Shown here: positions 1 through 7,645 of the stretch, one piece after another
How the letters are laid out: every line of letters starts with the position of its first letter
Numbering within the stretch: the first letter of the stretch is position 1
Source: Halostella pelagica
Lineage (GTDB): Archaea > Halobacteriota > Halobacteria > Halobacteriales > Natronoarchaeaceae
Assembly (NCBI GenBank): GCA_005954745.1
Contig: CP040678.1
Coordinates: 1,550,001 to 1,614,000, forward strand
Reading direction: 5' to 3'
Length of the DNA stretch: 64,000 bases
Position numbers and translations under genes: made by a program
The notes under the pieces: generated by a model
Seen by the model: only the letters and a program-made list of their open reading frames with translations
Database searches by the model: none
What the model was told of the DNA's origin: nothing

Positions 1-1
1 A

Positions 2-52
2 GACGAAAGCGTCGACGGGGCGAGCGGCGGGAGCGAGAGCGCGTCGGCCTGA
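2..52 (+). CDS. 3' end of an unidentified protein (partial)
   Basis: The first bases read in one open frame as an acidic Gly/Ser-rich tail (DESVDGASGGSESASA) ending in TGA at 50-52, the kind of C-terminus common in haloarchaeal proteins. The rest lies outside the window, so no function can be given. The stop codon overlaps the left end of an inverted-repeat element. It could be a chance frame; 17 codons are weak evidence. Confidence 0.4.
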   Translation, partial: DESVDGASGGSESASA

Positions 53-163
53 TACTGTCGGCTGTAATTCGTCGAACAGTGGTTCGACAGCAAACAGTGT
101 GTAAGCAAGTAACACGGCCATACTTGCCTCGCAGTCTTCACGTACTTACAGCCGACAGTGTGA
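51..163. repeat. Inverted-repeat element, copy 1 (113 bp)
   Basis: Left arm GATACTGTCGGCTGTAA at 51-67 is matched by the reverse complement at 146-162 (TTACAGCCGACAGTGTG). Inside is a second perfect hairpin, GTCGAAC/GTTCGAC with a 4-nt loop (about 71-88). The arms are those of the copies at 23736 and 35635, but the interior is longer and different. It lies between a probable stop codon at 50-52 and the 3' end of psmA. Confidence 0.75.
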
Positions 164-181
164 GTTCCCGACTCGGCCCGA

Positions 182-886
182 TTAGCTGCCGACGGCGTCG
201 CGTCGTTCGTCGAGGCTGAGGGCGTCGTACCCGTCCGCAGTCACCGTCGCGATGTCGAGGTTGACCGCCGACAGATCCGCTTCCGTACTCTCTCGAATAG
301 CCCCGAGCGCCGTATCGACAGCCGCGCTCTCGTCGAGTTCGTCGGCGTACTCCGTTTCGAGGTGGTCGATCAGTGTGCCGTCGCCGCCGACCGCTGTGGC
401 CCGCCACGCTGTCGGGGTCCCGGACGGGTCGACCTCGTACAACGCCGGGCCGTTCTCGTCGACGCCAGCGACCAGAAGCGCCGCACCGAACGGTCTCGCG
501 CCGCCGGTCTGGGTCGTCTCCTGGACGGCGTCCGCGAGCGATTTGGCGAGCGCTTCGACGGCCATCGGTTCGCCGTATCGCAGTCGTTCGCGCTGGGCGG
601 TAACGCGAGCCTGATCGACGAGGCGACGCGCGTCCGCGACGTGACCGGCAGTCGCGACTCCCACGTGGTCGTCGACGGCGTGCAGTTTTTCGATGCTATC
701 CGGTTCCTGTAGCGGCGAGCGACGCGCGCCGTTCGCGGCGAGGACGACACCGTCGCCGTGCGTGACGCCGACGACGGGTTGACCTCGGGTGACGGCCTCG
801 CGGGCGTACTCGACCTGGTAGAGGCGGCCGTCCGGCGAGAACACGGTCACGCCGCGGTCGTACGCGGTCTGTTCGTGTCCGTCCAT
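182..886 (-). CDS. psmA: Proteasome alpha subunit (divergent paralogue)
   Basis: 234 aa. It forms the outer seven-membered rings of the 20S proteasome and gates substrate entry. The N-terminus carries the alpha signature YDRGVTVFSPDGRLYQVEYA (residues about 9-28), the YDR gate and H0 helix region. It starts immediately after the psmB stop (TAG then ATG, no gap), so the two are co-transcribed. Compared with the usual haloarchaeal PsmA (about 250 aa) it is short and the middle is divergent (for example GVTHGDGVVLAANGARRSPL where a VDKR-like stretch is expected). Some haloarchaea carry two alpha and two beta genes, and this pair looks like the secondary set. Family assignment is certain; the paralogue status is inference. 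Confidence 0.95.
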   Translation of the reverse strand: MDGHEQTAYDRGVTVFSPDGRLYQVEYAREAVTRGQPVVGVTHGDGVVLAANGARRSPLQEPDSIEKLHAVDDHVGVATAGHVADARRLVDQARVTAQRERLRYGEPMAVEALAKSLADAVQETTQTGGARPFGAALLVAGVDENGPALYEVDPSGTPTAWRATAVGGDGTLIDHLETEYADELDESAAVDTALGAIRESTEADLSAVNLDIATVTADGYDALSLDERRDAVGS

Positions 887-1525
887 CTACGCCACCTCCG
901 CCGGGTCGTCGTAGGTCGCAGTCGCGACGCCGTCGGCCGTGACGCGAGCGACGAGGACGCCGTTGCCGCTGGCCGTATCGCGCTCGCTGGCGGCGGCGAC
1001 GGCGTTCGCGGCGACCGCGACTGCCTCCGAAACCGAGGCGTCCGGATCGTACTGCCGTTCCAATACGCCGTACGCGAGTTGCATCCCGCTCCCGGTCGAC
1101 GCGTACGCGTCTTCCATCACGCCACCGCCGCCATCCAGGTCGTAGACGTGTGCGCCGTCGTCGTCCACACCGCCGAGGACCGGTGTAACCGGGCGGCCGC
1201 GGAGCGTGTCGCCCGTAACCCGCGCCAGCGCGTCCATCGACAGGGGGCGTCCGCGTCGCGTCTCGTACAGCGACGCCTCGGCGCGGAGCTGTCGGAGGAC
1301 AGCCTGCGCGTCCCCGACGGACCCGGAGATGGTCATCGCGGCCGTCGGATGTACCTGTTCGATCTTCGATACGTCCTTGTTCGCCACGAACCGCCCGCCG
1401 AGACTCGCGCGTCGGTCAGCCGCCAGTACGACGCCGTCAGTCGCGGTCAAGCCGACGGTAGTCGTCCCGGTCTTTGCGATCTGGTTCTTCTCACCTGCGT
1501 CGGGTCCGTGCGACTGTCTTGCCAT
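887..1525 (-). CDS. psmB: Proteasome beta subunit (catalytic)
   Basis: 212 aa. Catalytic inner-ring subunit of the 20S proteasome, an N-terminal-threonine hydrolase. A propeptide of about 20 residues ends at the cleavage site TG|TTTVG, giving Thr21 as nucleophile. Asp (mature 17, LAADRRAS) and Lys (ANKDVSKIEQV) of the active site are present, as are GSVGDAQ and STGSGMQLAYGVLE. The propeptide is clearly shorter than the roughly 49 residues of the main Haloferax beta subunit. It is first in the psmB-psmA operon, and the likely promoter is the palindromic TATA element at 1561-1578. The beta-then-alpha order and the sequence divergence suggest an alternative proteasome. Confidence 0.95.
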   Translation of the reverse strand: MARQSHGPDAGEKNQIAKTGTTTVGLTATDGVVLAADRRASLGGRFVANKDVSKIEQVHPTAAMTISGSVGDAQAVLRQLRAEASLYETRRGRPLSMDALARVTGDTLRGRPVTPVLGGVDDDGAHVYDLDGGGGVMEDAYASTGSGMQLAYGVLERQYDPDASVSEAVAVAANAVAAASERDTASGNGVLVARVTADGVATATYDDPAEVA

Positions 1526-1560
1526 ACAGACGTCTCGGGGCCGGGCGGGGATATATGTTA

Positions 1561-1578
1561 GCTAAAATATATTTTAGC
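1561..1578. promoter_or_regulatory. Perfect 18-bp palindrome containing the TATA box of psmBA
   Basis: GCTAAAATATATTTTAGC reads the same on both strands. Its TATATTTT core sits about 44 nt upstream of the psmB start. It is probably the promoter, and the symmetry makes it a candidate operator for a dimeric repressor or a bidirectional TATA. This is seen directly; its function is inferred. Confidence 0.6.
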
Positions 1579-1606
1579 CGGCGAACCGCTCGCCGACCGT
1601 CGGCGC

Positions 1607-1795
1607 TCACATCACGAGCGGGACGATCATCGCTAGCAGGAACGCCGCGACGACGAGTCCCACCAGTACGCCGGACCACCTCGGGCCGTTGTCGTCGTCA
1701 CCGGCCGTGCCCGACAGCCCGAGAACGTACAGCAGTCCCGCTATCGCCAACAGCACGGCGAGGACACCCATCGCCTCCCAGATCACGCTCACCAT
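1607..1795 (-). CDS. Small two-helix membrane protein
   Basis: 62 aa. Two hydrophobic helices (about residues 7-28 and 42-61) are separated by a short acidic loop (GTAGDDDNGPRW). No family is recognised. It lies 58 bp downstream of the formate dehydrogenase cytochrome b gene on the same strand, so it may be the last gene of that operon or may stand alone ahead of psmBA. Its length, ATG start and membrane topology make it credible, but a function cannot be read from sequence. Confidence 0.6.
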   Translation of the reverse strand: MVSVIWEAMGVLAVLLAIAGLLYVLGLSGTAGDDDNGPRWSGVLVGLVVAAFLLAMIVPLVM

Positions 1796-1853
1796 CGGTC
1801 ACGTCACCCCCGTAGATCCGGTCGGAGACGCTCCGCCGGACGAGTGACGGCGG

Positions 1854-2861
1854 TCAGTCGTCACCGGCGTCACCTCCGTCCGTCGCGGTCGGGGGTTGGC
1901 GTCGCTCCTCGGCGATCTGGCGCTCGTACCGCCGGCGCATGACGTTTCCGTACATCGACAGTACGAGGCCGATGAACAGCACGAGAATGCCGATGTTGAT
2001 CCCGATAGTGAGCAACAGGTTCGTCGGACCGCCGCCGACTGCCAACTCCCTCGGTATGGGATACCCTTCGTCGAAGATGCTTCCGATCAGCACGCTGACG
2101 ATGCCGATGACGGTGAGGAGACCGAGCAGGTTGGCCGCCCAGTTCCACGTCGGCGAGAGTTCGAGGTTCTCGATGCCGGTGGTTTCGTGGTCCTCGTCGG
2201 CGTGATACTCCGGGGTGATGTCTTTCGGGAGGAACGCCTTGAGTTCGACCGGGTAGAACGCCGGGTGCGCGCCGTGTTCGAAGATGTGGAACATCACGCC
2301 CATCAGCATGATGATACCGAGGAGACCGTGGAACACGACGAACGCCATGGCCGACGCCTTCGTCTGGAAGAACCCGACGAGGCCGGTCTTGCTCCAGATG
2401 AGCAGGCCGGAGATCATGAGCAGGGTCAGTTCGACCGCGAATATCCAGACGACGCCTTTCCCGACGTACGACAGCAGCGGGACCTCGTCGGCCTTGTAGC
2501 CGGCGAACTGGCGGGCGTTGGGATGGCGCTCGTCCGCGTACCCCAGCGCGAATTTCACGTCCTGTACCGCGGCCTCGATATCGTCAGTTCCGGGGAGTAC
2601 AGCACCGAAGTTATCTCGACCGCCGGGCGTGATGAGAAGCAGCGTCATCCAGAATATAGTCAACGCGATCAGTCCGAGGCCGGCGATGCGATGTACCGCG
2701 ACCACGCCGCTGCTCCCGCCGGTCGCCTCGACCAGCCACCAGAGTTCGTCGTTGAACATGATGGCGTATCCGGTGAAAAACAGCAGGAACACGTCTAGCG
2801 CCAGCAGCGAGTGAAACAGGGTCGTGACCCGGGTGAACTTCCCGTGGTCGAGGCTGGTCAT
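1854..2861 (-). CDS. Formate dehydrogenase gamma subunit (cytochrome b)
   Basis: 335 aa. Membrane diheme cytochrome b of the FdnI/FdoI type, which takes electrons from the Fe-S subunit to quinone. It has four main hydrophobic helices: LFHSLLALDVFLLFFTGY near the N-terminus, the VHRIAGLGLIALTIFWM region, WIFAVELTLLMISGLLIW, and VVFHGLLGIIMLMGVMFH. These carry histidines suited to heme ligation. A haloarchaeal C-terminal extension adds two further helices and an acidic tail. Its ATG overlaps the stop of the upstream 192-aa gene (ATGA), so translation is coupled. It is the terminal membrane anchor of the operon. Confidence 0.9.
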   Translation of the reverse strand: MTSLDHGKFTRVTTLFHSLLALDVFLLFFTGYAIMFNDELWWLVEATGGSSGVVAVHRIAGLGLIALTIFWMTLLLITPGGRDNFGAVLPGTDDIEAAVQDVKFALGYADERHPNARQFAGYKADEVPLLSYVGKGVVWIFAVELTLLMISGLLIWSKTGLVGFFQTKASAMAFVVFHGLLGIIMLMGVMFHIFEHGAHPAFYPVELKAFLPKDITPEYHADEDHETTGIENLELSPTWNWAANLLGLLTVIGIVSVLIGSIFDEGYPIPRELAVGGGPTNLLLTIGINIGILVLFIGLVLSMYGNVMRRRYERQIAEERRQPPTATDGGDAGDD

Positions 2862-3436
2862 CCGGCGTCACCTCCGCGCTCACCGTCCGCCTCCGCACCG
2901 CCGTCGGCGGCGACGGCATCCGACCGGCGCGTTTCGCCGGGCTGGCGCATCTGCGACGCGAGGCGACGGAACGCGGCCCAGTGGAGAAACACTATCACGA
3001 GGATGCCGAGGCCCATGAGGGCGTCCGCCGCGTGGATGATGGCGATCATCGCGTCTAGCGCCGGGTCGGTGTTTCCCTGCACCCAGTCCGCGCCGATACC
3101 GCGCTCCTCAACCGTCGGCTGGACGCGGTACAGTTCCTCAGTGAATATCGCCTGCGACTGCGCCCACCAGTACGCGAGCCCGGTCACTATCAGGCCGACG
3201 AGGGCGCTGATGAGGACCGCAAGGCGGTCGGTCAGGCGACTGTCCGGGTCCGTGTAGTTCCGGGGCCGCTCCTTGTGCGGCATCTCCCGGACCGGTTCGC
3301 GCTCCGAGCGAGAGGACGGGTCGGTCCCCGCCTCTCGGTCCCGCTGGTCGGCCGCGTCGCTGTGCGGCGTCCCCCCTTCACGGTCGTCCGGTGGCCGGTC
3401 CGGATCCCGGTCCCGGTCGTCGGACGTCCCGCTCAT
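2858..3436 (-). CDS. Formate dehydrogenase-associated membrane protein
   Basis: 192 aa. A very acidic, Asp/Arg-rich N-terminal region of about 65 residues is followed by two hydrophobic helices (about 72-93, LAVLISALVGLIVTGLAYWW, and about 131-155, AADALMGLGILVIVFLHWAA) and a charged tail. There is no cofactor motif. The start was chosen at 3436 because its ATG overlaps the stop of the ferredoxin subunit (ATGA) and its stop overlaps the cytochrome b start in the same way. Bacterial fdn/fdo operons have no equivalent gene. I infer an assembly or anchoring subunit of the haloarchaeal enzyme. Confidence 0.8.
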   Translation of the reverse strand: MSGTSDDRDRDPDRPPDDREGGTPHSDAADQRDREAGTDPSSRSEREPVREMPHKERPRNYTDPDSRLTDRLAVLISALVGLIVTGLAYWWAQSQAIFTEELYRVQPTVEERGIGADWVQGNTDPALDAMIAIIHAADALMGLGILVIVFLHWAAFRRLASQMRQPGETRRSDAVAADGGAEADGERGGDAG

Positions 3437-4122
3437 CGGTCGAACGCCTCCGCGTCGTCGCCGAAGATGATCTCGAGCGCCTCGTCGTTGAAAAAGGACG
3501 CCTCGCCGCGGCGGTCGAGTTCCTCGGCGATCTGGTCGGCCGTCCCGACGAGAATGGCGTCGGTGGCGCACTCCTCCGCGCAGGCGGGGCCCTTTCCGGA
3601 CTCTAGCTGGCGCTCCTCGCACATGGTGCATTTGTCCATGATACCGCCGCTGCCCGCTAACTCGGCTCCCCCGTCGTTCGACTCCGGGAACTGCGGCGCG
3701 CCGAACGGACACCCCGAGAGACAGTACTGGCAGCCGATGCAGAGGTCGTCGCGTACCTCGACGAAATCGTTCTCGGGGTTCTTGAACAGCGAGTCCGTCG
3801 GGCAGACGGAGACGCAGGGCGCGTTGTCGCAGTGGTAACACTGCATCGGAACGCTGGTTTCGCCCGGGTCTTGCCCCTCGCTCATGGCCACCCCGCTCCG
3901 CGGGTTGTTCTCGGTGTCCTCTGCCATCTGGCCTTCCAGCATCGTCGAGATACTGATCCGTTGTTCGTCGCGCGGGATGTCCCACGTGCGCTTGCAGGCG
4001 ACGTAGCAACCGCCACAGTCGATACACGCCTCCACGTCCGGGAAGATTCGCGTCCCTTCGCCGGTGCTGAAGACGCTCTGTCTCATCACCTGTCGGTCCT
4101 GGGAGTCTTGGTCAGTTGACAT
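3433..4122 (-). CDS. Formate dehydrogenase beta subunit, four [4Fe-4S] clusters
   Basis: 229 aa. Electron-transfer subunit of the DmsB/FdnH type. Four cysteine groups are visible: CIDCGGCYVACK, CYHCDNAPCVSVCP, CIGCQYCLSGCP and CTMCEERQ...ACAEEC, each with the spacing expected to hold a [4Fe-4S] cluster. There is no signal peptide; it presumably leaves the cell in complex with the Tat-borne catalytic subunit. It starts 2 bp after the fdhA stop and overlaps the next gene by 4 bp. Confidence 0.93.
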   Translation of the reverse strand: MSTDQDSQDRQVMRQSVFSTGEGTRIFPDVEACIDCGGCYVACKRTWDIPRDEQRISISTMLEGQMAEDTENNPRSGVAMSEGQDPGETSVPMQCYHCDNAPCVSVCPTDSLFKNPENDFVEVRDDLCIGCQYCLSGCPFGAPQFPESNDGGAELAGSGGIMDKCTMCEERQLESGKGPACAEECATDAILVGTADQIAEELDRRGEASFFNDEALEIIFGDDAEAFDR

Positions 4123-4124
4123 TG

Positions 4125-7100
4125 TTAATGGCTGTCGTTCGGGCGGTCCCTGACGTCGTACGTCTTCTGTCGGCCGAGACCGGCTTCGTCCTGCGGGAAG
4201 CCCTCGTTAAGCAGGTGCGTGTCCATGTTCAGTTCGTTCAGCAGGTTCTCGGTCGCCTGACGGACGTTCACCAGCGCGGGTTTCGTCTCCTGCATCTGGG
4301 TTTCGGAGTCGTACCCGGGAGACGTGATGATGTTGACACTGTCGCCGATAGCCAGCGGCGTGAGGCCGTCCGGGTAGCGGTCCGAGAGGTCCTGCCCCTT
4401 GTAGACGCCGCCCCAGTGGTACGGGAGGAACACCTCGCGGTCGTTCACCCGCCGGGTGACGCGGGCCTTGACGAGGACGGACCCTCGGTTTGTCGTCGAG
4501 ACGACGACCAGGTCTCCGCCGTCGATGCCGTCGCCGATCTCCTCGGCGAGGTCCGGATGGATCTCCGCGTACATGTGCGGCTGCAGGTCGGCGGTGAAGA
4601 CGTTGTTCCGCGTCTCCGCGCCGCCGCCCTGGTGTTCGACCTGCCGGCCCGTCGTCATGATCGTCTCGAACCCCTGATCCTGTGCCTCTTGTGTGGCCTG
4701 CTCCTGAACGGCGCGGTTGTCCTGGTCGAGGCGATAGAGGTTCGTCTGCGGGCCGAACGCCGGCCACTCGTCGGCCAGATCGGGACGCGGGCTTTCGATC
4801 GGTTCGCGGTGGATCGGGACGGGGTCGTAGAAGTTCCACGCGACGGCACGCGCCCGACCGCGGCCGGTCGGCGGGTCGGGCTGTCGGTTCTGGTACTCCT
4901 CGTAGTCGGCGGGGTCGAGGTCAGTGATGAACCGGTCCTGGAAGTCCTGTGCGGCGTCGTACGGCGACCGCGCCGGGTTCAGCGCGTACCGGACCGGACC
5001 GGCCATCTGGTCGGAGTTCGATGGGTCCGCCGGAAGCGTGTTCGCGAACCCGGGGTACTGCGGGACGCCCTCGACCTCGCTATCCCACCAGTCGGGCTGG
5101 TAGGAACTCCGGAGCATGTCCAGCCCCTCGTCTCCCTGCTGGTCGTACGTCTCGCTGAGCGGGTACTCCTCGGCCGGGAACCCGCTTTCGCCGCGGACGG
5201 TCTCCCAGTCGTCTGGACTGGGGGCTTCAGTTCCCCACCGTGCGCGGAAGTCGTGGCCCCCCTCTCGCGGGTCCAACCGGTCGCGCCAGATGATTGGGGT
5301 GCCGGGGTGGTCGGGGACGTTTTCGTTCGGGCTGGTCCCCCAGCACGGCCACGGCAGTTGCCAGAACTCGCCCTCGTACGGCCCGGCTTTCGCCTGCAGA
5401 TCCTCGGTACTGAACACCTCGTCGTACTCCTGCTGGGCCTGCAACCGCTCGGGCGACATCTGGTAGCCGATGGTGCGGACACCCAGGTTGATCTCCCGCA
5501 TCACGTCCTCGTAGGACTCCGTGCCGTTGTACAGTTCCGGCCCCGGACCCCAGTTGAAGTGTTCGCCGAACCCGAGACGGTCGGCGAGTTGCTGGATGAT
5601 CTGGAGGTCGGGTCGGGTGTTGTGCCCCGGCGGCCGAACCGGCTCCTTCCACTGAACGGAGCGGTGGGAGTTGGTCACGCTACCGGCGTGTTCGTACGGA
5701 CTGGCACAGGGCAGGAAGATGACTCCGTCGTCCCGCTCGGCCATCACGGACGCCACCGACGGGAACATGTCGATGACGACGAGGAGGTCGAGCGCCTCCA
5801 TCGCCTGTTTCATCCGGTCCATCTCGGTCAGTGAGTTCGCCGAATGCCCCTGGAAGACGGCCATCTTCGTCTTCTCGGGCTGATAGAGCGTGGACTCGAT
5901 CAGGCGGTCCTCCTGGTCCAGCGCGGACTCGTACCACCGCGAGACGGTCAGACCGTTCTGGAACATCATCGAGGTGTCGTCCTCCTGATCGCCCGGGTCG
6001 CCGATGACGGCGTCGCCGCCGCCGGCCTGCTCCTGCCAGAGTTCCTCGGGCATGTGGTCGAACTTCTCGTACAGGTCCTCGAAGCTGACCTCCCCCTCCG
6101 TGTACGGGCTCTTCGTCCAGACGTTCGCCCAGTGCCGCCACGAGTCCACCGACGAGACGGAGTAGTACCCCGGCAGGATGTGAGCGTTCGGCCCGAGGTC
6201 GGTCGTCCCCTGGATGTTCGCGTGTCCCCGCATGACCTGCAATCCGCCGCCCGCACGGCCGATACCGCCCGTCGCCAGCGCAGTGATGGCGTGGGCGCGG
6301 ATGTTCTGCGTGCCGTTGGTGTGTTGGGTGCCGCCCATCGCCCACTCTATCTGGACGTTGGGCATGTTCTCGATGATGAGATCGCCGACCTCCTCGATCG
6401 ACTCCTCGCTGATCCAGGTGATGTCAGACACCGTTTCGAGGTCGTAGTTCTCCAGTTCGGCTTCGACGTCGGGCCACCCGTTGACCCGCCCCTCGATGTG
6501 GTTCCGGTCGAGCGCGTCGTTGTTGAGGAGGTAGTTGATCAGTCCGAGCATGAACGCCGTGTCAGTGCCGGACCGAAGCCGGTAGAACTGGTCGGCGTGG
6601 GCAGCGGTCTTGGTGAACCGCGGTTCCACGACGATCAGCGTCCCGCCGCGCTTTTGCCCTTCGAGGATGTGCTGCATCGCGATCGGGTGGGCCTCGGCGG
6701 GGTTCTGTCCGATGATGATGTCCAGGTCGTAGTTGCGGTAGTCGTTGATCGTGTTCGTCATCGCGCCGTAGCCCCACGTGTTCGCGAGGCCGGCGACAGT
6801 CGGCGAGTGGCAGATCCGCGCCTGATGGTCGACGTTGTTCGTCCCCATAAAGGAGATCAGTTTGCGAAGCGCGTACGCCTCCTCGTTGGAGTGGTGAGCG
6901 CTGCCGAGCCAGTAGATACTGTCTCGGCCGTACTCGTCCCAGATCCGCTCTATCTCGCCGACGATAGTGCTGTACGCCTGTTCCCACGTGATCTTCTGCC
7001 ACTCGCCGTCGACGCGCTGTAGCGGGTGTTTGACCCGCTTGTCGGAGTGTTCGGTTTCGTAGATGCTCGCCCCTTTCGCACAGACCGACCCGTTGTTGAT

Positions 7101-7361
7101 CGGGTTCTCGAACCAGGGCTCCTGACCGACGAACGCGTTCCCCCGTCGCTCGCCCTTGAAACCGCAGCCGACGGCGCAGTAGTTACACACCGAGTTAACG
7201 GTCTCGTTCTCGCCGAGGGCACCGTCCGGCGTCTCGTCTTCGCCCTCCTGAGCGAGAACGTGCCCCGCCGCTCCGCCACCGATGGCGACCGCTCCGGCGA
7301 GCGCGCTCGCCTTCATGAACGACCGTCGATCGAGGTCGAGTTGCACTGGTTCGTTGCTCAC
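4125..7361 (-). CDS. fdhA: Formate dehydrogenase alpha subunit (Mo/W-bis-MGD)
   Basis: 1078 aa. Oxidises formate to CO2 at a Mo or W bis-pyranopterin centre. A Tat signal (DRRSFMKASALAG, residues 11-23) predicts export outside the membrane. Cys59-x2-Cys62-x3-Cys66-x27-Cys94 binds the proximal [4Fe-4S] cluster. The motif ICHSPTVAGL places Cys184-His185 where bacterial FdhH has selenocysteine-His, so Cys is the probable metal ligand. The C-terminal molydopterin dinucleotide-binding domain is present. It is first of a four-gene operon, divergent from the HdrA/MvhD-like gene. The related nitrate reductases lack this Cys-His pair, which supports formate as substrate, though the true substrate is untested. 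Confidence 0.93.
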   Translation of the reverse strand: MSNEPVQLDLDRRSFMKASALAGAVAIGGGAAGHVLAQEGEDETPDGALGENETVNSVCNYCAVGCGFKGERRGNAFVGQEPWFENPINNGSVCAKGASIYETEHSDKRVKHPLQRVDGEWQKITWEQAYSTIVGEIERIWDEYGRDSIYWLGSAHHSNEEAYALRKLISFMGTNNVDHQARICHSPTVAGLANTWGYGAMTNTINDYRNYDLDIIIGQNPAEAHPIAMQHILEGQKRGGTLIVVEPRFTKTAAHADQFYRLRSGTDTAFMLGLINYLLNNDALDRNHIEGRVNGWPDVEAELENYDLETVSDITWISEESIEEVGDLIIENMPNVQIEWAMGGTQHTNGTQNIRAHAITALATGGIGRAGGGLQVMRGHANIQGTTDLGPNAHILPGYYSVSSVDSWRHWANVWTKSPYTEGEVSFEDLYEKFDHMPEELWQEQAGGGDAVIGDPGDQEDDTSMMFQNGLTVSRWYESALDQEDRLIESTLYQPEKTKMAVFQGHSANSLTEMDRMKQAMEALDLLVVIDMFPSVASVMAERDDGVIFLPCASPYEHAGSVTNSHRSVQWKEPVRPPGHNTRPDLQIIQQLADRLGFGEHFNWGPGPELYNGTESYEDVMREINLGVRTIGYQMSPERLQAQQEYDEVFSTEDLQAKAGPYEGEFWQLPWPCWGTSPNENVPDHPGTPIIWRDRLDPREGGHDFRARWGTEAPSPDDWETVRGESGFPAEEYPLSETYDQQGDEGLDMLRSSYQPDWWDSEVEGVPQYPGFANTLPADPSNSDQMAGPVRYALNPARSPYDAAQDFQDRFITDLDPADYEEYQNRQPDPPTGRGRARAVAWNFYDPVPIHREPIESPRPDLADEWPAFGPQTNLYRLDQDNRAVQEQATQEAQDQGFETIMTTGRQVEHQGGGAETRNNVFTADLQPHMYAEIHPDLAEEIGDGIDGGDLVVVSTTNRGSVLVKARVTRRVNDREVFLPYHWGGVYKGQDLSDRYPDGLTPLAIGDSVNIITSPGYDSETQMQETKPALVNVRQATENLLNELNMDTHLLNEGFPQDEAGLGRQKTYDVRDRPNDSH

Positions 7362-7399
7362 GGTACCGACCCCCGTCGCCCGGTCGTTCGGTTCGGCAC

Positions 7400-7645
7400 G
7401 GTAACTATGGGCATGACTTAGAAGATCAACTGGAGCGCGTAAGAGTCTTCACCAATTTTGTCGAGAGAATACGTGTTTGACCTTATTTATGTACGCTTTT
7501 GCCGAATTTATATAGAATAATATTAATTTATACCACTTCTCCCTTATCATTCTCATTTTTAAAATTCTGCCCGTTCGATCTATTGAGTTCTGATTTTTGA
7601 CCATTCGTAACATACTTGCCCTGAGAAGTAGTATCACTGTGGCAC
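7400..7645. promoter_or_regulatory. AT-rich divergent promoter region of the fdh operon and the HdrA/MvhD-like gene
   Basis: This 284-bp gap is strikingly AT-rich against its GC-rich surroundings, especially 7480-7570. It contains several TATA-like stretches such as AATTTATATAG and TTAATTTATACC. Divergent operons start at both sides. I see no intact gene in it. The low GC may reflect regulation of both operons, or an older acquired piece. Confidence 0.6.

Noticed and set aside
4116-5834. 572-codon plus-strand frame opposite fdhA
   Set aside because: Shadow of the molybdopterin oxidoreductase gene, low-complexity Val/Arg/Leu composition, no start signal.
7449-7637. 62-codon minus-strand frame in the AT-rich fdh promoter region
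   Set aside because: Composition (Lys, Ile, Asn-rich, basic) is unlike any haloarchaeal protein, and it only reflects the low GC of the promoter region.
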